26,349 bases of DNA from DAOTWP01 sp034435675 (lineage in GTDB: Bacteria; Chloroflexota; Anaerolineae; Aggregatilineales; Phototrophicaceae), in contig DAOTWP010000264.1 in the NCBI GenBank assembly GCA_034435675.1, forward strand, positions 1 to 26,349, given 5' to 3'. How positions within the stretch are numbered: the first letter of the stretch is position 1; each line of letters begins with the position of its first letter. The translations under genes and the position numbers were made by a program. The notes beneath the pieces are model-generated. The model saw only the letters and a list, made by a program, of their open reading frames with translations, was not told where the DNA came from and searched no databases. Below, in pieces: positions 22,824 to 26,349 of the stretch.

Positions 22824-23900
22824 GTGGATACGATCCTCGTCATTGAAGATGATGTTGTTTTGTGCGAACTGATCGTCAAGACTCTGAACAGTGAATACAC
22901 TGTGCTGTCTGCCAACGACGGTTATTCCGGTCTGGAACTCGCGCAGACGCACCTGCCCGCGCTGATTATCTGTGATGTTGCAATGCCCGAAATGGATGGC
23001 TATGCGGTATTGAGGGCTTTGCGTTCCAGCGAAAGCACCGCCGGGATTCCGTTCATCTTTCTCACCGCCTTTGATGGACGTGACCACATTCGCTATGGCA
23101 TGTCGCTGGGGGCAGAAGACTATATCCCCAAACCGTTTTCTCTCGTCGAACTGCGGGATGCTATTCGGATGCGTTTGCAGCGGCACAAGCTGCATCTGCA
23201 TGTTGCAGAGGAAAGCTGCGATTACCTGCGTCAGGCGATTACGATGGCGCTGCCGCATGAGCTGCGTACATCGCTGATGGTGATTAATGGGTTCACGCAG
23301 ATTATGCTGGAAGAATTGGACAGCCCTGGCTCAGAATATGGCGATATGCTGCGCGCGATTACGGCATATGCCCAGCGGTTGCAAACCCTGTCCGAAAAGT
23401 TCATTCGGTATACGCAGGCAGAGCTTGCTGCGGAGAACCGCCGCCAGAATGCCGATGCGCTGACCATCGGCGCGAATGACCTGATTCACCATATCGCGTT
23501 TGAGCGGGCACGCGCTGTGCAGCGGCAGAACGATCTGCGCTTTCAGCTTGAGGCGGTCAATTTGCCCGTTGAAGGTGAACATCTGCACAGTGTCGTGGAG
23601 GAACTGGTCGAAAACGCGCTGAAATTCTCCAAACCGGACACTGAAATCTGCATTCAGCTGCGTCAGCAAGACGATCACTATGTGCTGGCGGTCACCGATC
23701 ATGGCGTTGGCATGACTTCTGACCAGATTGTCAAAATCGGTCCATATCGCCAGTTCAACCGGGCGAAACAGGAGCAGCAGGGTACGGGGCTGGGGTTAGC
23801 CATTGTGCAGCGGCTTGTGCAGGCATATCGCGGCAAGCTGCAAATTGACAGTGTGCCGCACGAATTCACGGAAGTGTCGTTGTGGTTCGCGGTTGAATAA
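22824..23900 (+). CDS. Response regulator-histidine kinase (REC-HisKA-HATPase)
   Basis: A 358-residue soluble protein from GTG 22824 with GGAG about 11 nt upstream. The receiver domain (1-122) has Asp9-Asp10, phosphoacceptor Asp51 in IICDVAMPEMDG and Lys103 in YIPKPFS. A HisKA helix carries MALPHELRTSLMVINGF with His145. The HATPase domain has N-box VVEELVENALKFSKP, G1 VTDHGVGM and G2 GTGLGLAIVQRL. No transmembrane or output domain is present. Proteins with this order receive a phosphoryl signal on REC and modulate their own kinase activity, passing it to an unlinked regulator. No partner is next to it; it converges with the S33 peptidase gene, 52 bp away. Confidence 0.94.
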   Translation: MDTILVIEDDVVLCELIVKTLNSEYTVLSANDGYSGLELAQTHLPALIICDVAMPEMDGYAVLRALRSSESTAGIPFIFLTAFDGRDHIRYGMSLGAEDYIPKPFSLVELRDAIRMRLQRHKLHLHVAEESCDYLRQAITMALPHELRTSLMVINGFTQIMLEELDSPGSEYGDMLRAITAYAQRLQTLSEKFIRYTQAELAAENRRQNADALTIGANDLIHHIAFERARAVQRQNDLRFQLEAVNLPVEGEHLHSVVEELVENALKFSKPDTEICIQLRQQDDHYVLAVTDHGVGMTSDQIVKIGPYRQFNRAKQEQQGTGLGLAIVQRLVQAYRGKLQIDSVPHEFTEVSLWFAVE

Positions 23901-23952
23901 CCCATCAGCGGGGGCACGCCGCAGACGCAGCGCACCCCTGCTGCTGCGCTTC

Positions 23953-25902
23953 TCAGTCCAGTGGGCGCAGCACATCCAGCGCCGGGACAAACAGCGCGTT
24001 ATACAGGTAATCCTCTTCTTCCTCGGTGACGATCATCAGCACAAAGAAGGTTAACCCGTCGGATGCGCTGATGCCGAAGTGGAAGATATACCCTTGCCCT
24101 GCCCCGCGATAGAGCTGCCATTCGAAGCCATTGTCTTCGCCGGTATAACTGCCCAGCTCTTCGATTTCGTCAATTTCGAGCGCATCCGTGATGTTATCCA
24201 GCAGGTCATCCGGATCAATCGGGGCGCTTGCCTGGAAAATGGCGGTCTGGTCGAAACCATCGCTGCTGCGCACATAAATGCCGCTGCCCGCATCTTCCCA
24301 GCCATCCGGCACAACCCCCTGAATACCCAGGTCATCGTTCTCGAACTCCACCAGCACGATTTCTTCGGGTTCGCCATCAGGTTGTGTACTACGCTCATCA
24401 ATCACCCACTCCGGCGCGCCAACAGCGGCAAGGCAGGCAGAATCCGGCTCCTCCAGCGGGCTGGCGATAAACTCTGCAACGAGCTGCGCGCCGCATTCCT
24501 GCGAAGTACTCACACTGTGCCCGGTGCCGGGAAATTCGTAGTAGTAGTGGTTGCTCAGTGTTTCCGCGGCAAGCTCTGCCCATTCCGGCGGTGTGACCGG
24601 GTCGTATTCGCCAGCCAGGACCAGCGCGGGCACGTCACTGTAGACGGCTTTGTTCTCAACAGGATCGCCAATGCCTGCGTTCCATGCCTGGCAGATGTTG
24701 ATAAACGTGCCATCCGGCGTCGTGCCGTCGCCCCGGTAGCGAATTTCGCCCAGGTCGGCGATGTCGTCATACACCGCGGAAATGGCTTCTGTTGTGGTGT
24801 ATGCGGTCTCTTCGCGGCAGTTCACCGAATAATTCATGCCCTGACTGATGCTGCGATCTTCCAGCACAATTGCCAGAATGATTTCCATCACGCGGTATTC
24901 GCCATCCGCTACCTGATAGATAAACTGCGGCAGGTTCGGAATCAGATCGGTCACATAGAGCAGTTGGATAATCACATCCAGGAATGCCTGCCCATCGAAC
25001 AGCGCATCCTCCACGCTGCCATCCTCGAATTCTAATTCGATCATGGCGGGGTCTGCTTCCAGCGCGCGCGCCGTAGCGTAGGTCACTTCGCGCAGGTCGG
25101 GGTATGCTGCGTTACAGGCATCATCAGCGGCGCAGCCCGCAAACAGGGTTTCCAGTGCGCGGTTAATCATGCGCGGTTGTTCGGCAATATTGTCCACCTG
25201 TGGCGGAACCACCGAATCCAGTACGGCGCTGCGCACAATTTCAGGGTAGTCGCGCATCACCGCCAGCCCCAGCCGCGTGCCGTAAGAGATGCCCAGCAGG
25301 TTGACCTGTTCATAGCCCAGCGCCGTCACGATGTCGCGCACATCCGCCGCGCTTTCGGTAGTGCTGTAGGCGGCAAGGTTGATCCCTTCACCGGTAAGGC
25401 GTTCCCGGCAGGCTTCCAGTTCGACAAAATACAGGTCGAGATATTCGGCATCCGTCAGCGCGTCGTCCAGCAGGTCGAGCGTCAGTTCATCCAGTTCGGG
25501 GCAGTCCAGCGCGGGCTGCGAAACGCCAATCCCGCGCTGGTCAAAGAAGATGAAATCGCGGTCAAGGTCGAGAAATGGCGCAAAGGAATTATCGATTGAA
25601 TCCGGCAGATTTTCGATGGAACTGCCGCCCGGACCGCCGTCAAGGTAGATGATCGGATCGGCTTCGGGGTTACGGCTGTTGCTGTAAAACACCGCCACCG
25701 CAAGCTGGATTTCAGGGCTTTTGGCGTCGGCACGGGTTTCGGGCACATTCACCCAGCCGCATGCCACATCATAATCGGCAGGTTCGTCGAACCAGCAGCT
25801 AGTCGGGGTGAACGTGGGCGGCAGGTGCGTTTGCGCCAGCGCCGGTGCGGCACACAGCAGCAGGAGCGCGCCTGCCAGCAGGCTGAATTTTACAATCCGC
25901 AT
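23953..25902 (-). CDS. Secreted S33-family alpha/beta hydrolase (tripeptidyl/prolyl aminopeptidase-like) with extra C-terminal domain
   Basis: A 649-residue protein. The chosen ATG at 25902 has AGGAG 7 nt upstream and opens a signal peptide (VKFSLLAGALLLLCAAPALAQ). The upstream open frame to 26067 lacks both. The peptidase S33 core shows LDGGPGGSS at 87-95 (oxyanion HGGPG type), FFDQRGIGVSQP, the nucleophile Ser206 in LGISYGTRLG, Asp434 in LAGEYDPVTPP and His462 in FPGTGHSVS, the latter two in a TAP-like C-terminal region. Such enzymes release N-terminal peptides or prolines outside the cell. Residues ~510-649 form an additional acidic beta-rich domain (VEFENDDLGIQGVVPDGWED, GFEWQLYRGAGQGYIFHFG) not part of the family core. 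Cys residues in the cap may form disulfides. Confidence 0.9.
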   Translation of the reverse strand: MRIVKFSLLAGALLLLCAAPALAQTHLPPTFTPTSCWFDEPADYDVACGWVNVPETRADAKSPEIQLAVAVFYSNSRNPEADPIIYLDGGPGGSSIENLPDSIDNSFAPFLDLDRDFIFFDQRGIGVSQPALDCPELDELTLDLLDDALTDAEYLDLYFVELEACRERLTGEGINLAAYSTTESAADVRDIVTALGYEQVNLLGISYGTRLGLAVMRDYPEIVRSAVLDSVVPPQVDNIAEQPRMINRALETLFAGCAADDACNAAYPDLREVTYATARALEADPAMIELEFEDGSVEDALFDGQAFLDVIIQLLYVTDLIPNLPQFIYQVADGEYRVMEIILAIVLEDRSISQGMNYSVNCREETAYTTTEAISAVYDDIADLGEIRYRGDGTTPDGTFINICQAWNAGIGDPVENKAVYSDVPALVLAGEYDPVTPPEWAELAAETLSNHYYYEFPGTGHSVSTSQECGAQLVAEFIASPLEEPDSACLAAVGAPEWVIDERSTQPDGEPEEIVLVEFENDDLGIQGVVPDGWEDAGSGIYVRSSDGFDQTAIFQASAPIDPDDLLDNITDALEIDEIEELGSYTGEDNGFEWQLYRGAGQGYIFHFGISASDGLTFFVLMIVTEEEEDYLYNALFVPALDVLRPLD

Positions 25903-26092
25903 GGTTTTCTCCTGAAAATCCACAAGAATAGAACGTCGTGAGGTCTGACAATGCCTGTACTGTACCATTGAACCCGGTTTGCTGCCCGTGCAGCGGCGGC
26001 TGGCGCAGTACACCGGAAGTTTCATATGATGAGAGTCCGGCAAACCTGTTATTTGGTTCCCGAACAACCTGGGAAATGTGACTCTATTTTAG

Positions 26093-26107
26093 TAGCGTTT
26101 TACGCTA
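26093..26107. promoter_or_regulatory. Palindrome overlapping the likely promoter of the ArsR-like gene
   Basis: TAGCGT (26093-26098) and ACGCTA (26102-26107) are perfect inverted repeats around TTT. The right arm overlaps a candidate -10 TATAGT (26106-26111), about 37 nt before the ATG at 26148. GACTCT also recurs nearby (about 26080, 26125 and 26138). An operator for the downstream winged-helix protein is plausible. Confidence 0.4.
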
Positions 26108-26147
26108 TAGTAGCCTGGAATGGGGACTCTTTTTCAGGACTCTAATA

Positions 26148-26349
26148 ATGCCCAGTGATCACGCCTTCCGGCACGCTCCACAGGATGCACCTCAGCCTGA
26201 TCCCGAACGCCTGCTCAGCGATATTGAGACATTGAAAGTGTACTTTGATCCGGTACGCACGCGAATCATTCAACTGCTGGCAAACCAGCCGCGCACCGTG
26301 CAGCAAGTGGCGGACGCCATGAACGTGCCCTTTACGCGCCTGTATTACC
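26148..26349 (+). CDS. ArsR-like winged-helix transcriptional regulator (5' part only)
   Basis: The ATG at 26148, with AGGA about 9 nt upstream, opens 67 codons to the window edge. After a polar Pro/Asp-rich N-terminus, residues ~25-67 read like the start of an ArsR/HTH_20-type winged helix: LKVYFDPVRTRIIQLLANQP, then RTVQQVADAMNVPFTRLYY. The pattern D-x-x-R-x-x-I-x-x-L-L followed by T-x-x-x-V-A-x-x-x-x-V is the classic helix 1 to recognition-helix region. The effector domain is outside the window, so its ligand is unknown. Confidence 0.8.
   Translation, partial: MPSDHAFRHAPQDAPQPDPERLLSDIETLKVYFDPVRTRIIQLLANQPRTVQQVADAMNVPFTRLYY

Noticed and set aside
24079..25035. 318-codon plus-strand ORF opposite the S33 peptidase
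   Set aside because: Antisense shadow: the minus frame carries all S33 catalytic motifs and a signal peptide.
25903..26067. Upstream extension of the S33 peptidase frame to 26067
   Set aside because: It has no RBS, would bury the signal peptide 55 residues inside, and covers the probable promoter region.

Overview
The window looks like bacterial chromosome from a Chloroflexota-type organism (Anaerolineae or relatives). This is inferred from style: many surface-anchored beta-propeller, TPR and CAP proteins, Ala/Pro-rich linkers, GCTATAATGG-like -10 boxes and GC-rich palindromic intergenic repeats. No rRNA, tRNA or marker protein fixes the taxonomy. No CRISPR array or tRNA was seen.

Left part (1-6542): visibly lower G+C. 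A tight leftward operon (4302 to 797) encodes a membrane-anchored DJ-1/PfpI protein, a possible 38-codon membrane peptide, a Tat-exported metallo-beta-lactamase-fold hydrolase, a 70-residue membrane protein and a Sec-exported haloalkane-dehalogenase-like hydrolase. A further secreted protein of unknown function follows and runs off the left edge. Divergently, a NarL-type histidine kinase and response regulator overlap by 20 bp. The 193-bp region between them carries a cluster of TGACCCG/CGGGTCA palindromes, a good candidate operator. Together this looks like a regulated cell-surface hydrolase/detoxification module and is the best candidate here for an undescribed system.

Scar (6645-8010): pieces of a HEAT-repeat gene, a frameshifted LamG-like domain, the 3' end of a transposase, a truncated beta-propeller lipoprotein/secreted protein and the 3' end of another gene. 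It coincides with a shift to higher G+C and marks an old recombination or insertion site, or possibly an assembly junction.

Right part (8078-26349): GC-richer accessory and housekeeping genes. They include an Ala/Pro-tailed protein with two LPGTG motifs, a three-gene leftward cluster (Cys-rich unknown, small membrane protein, tandem CAP-domain protein), an LCM/TcmP-like methyltransferase, a CPBP-fold membrane protein lacking the protease residues, ssuE and ssuD (sulfonate desulfonation) separated by a perfect hairpin, an Ada-type alkylation repair protein, a 135-bp MITE-like repeat, a small membrane protein, an NHL/SMP-30-like propeller, a two-TM protein and a TPR protein in one unit, an SDR oxidoreductase, a REC-histidine kinase, an S33 peptidase with an extra C-terminal domain, and the start of an ArsR-like regulator at the right edge.
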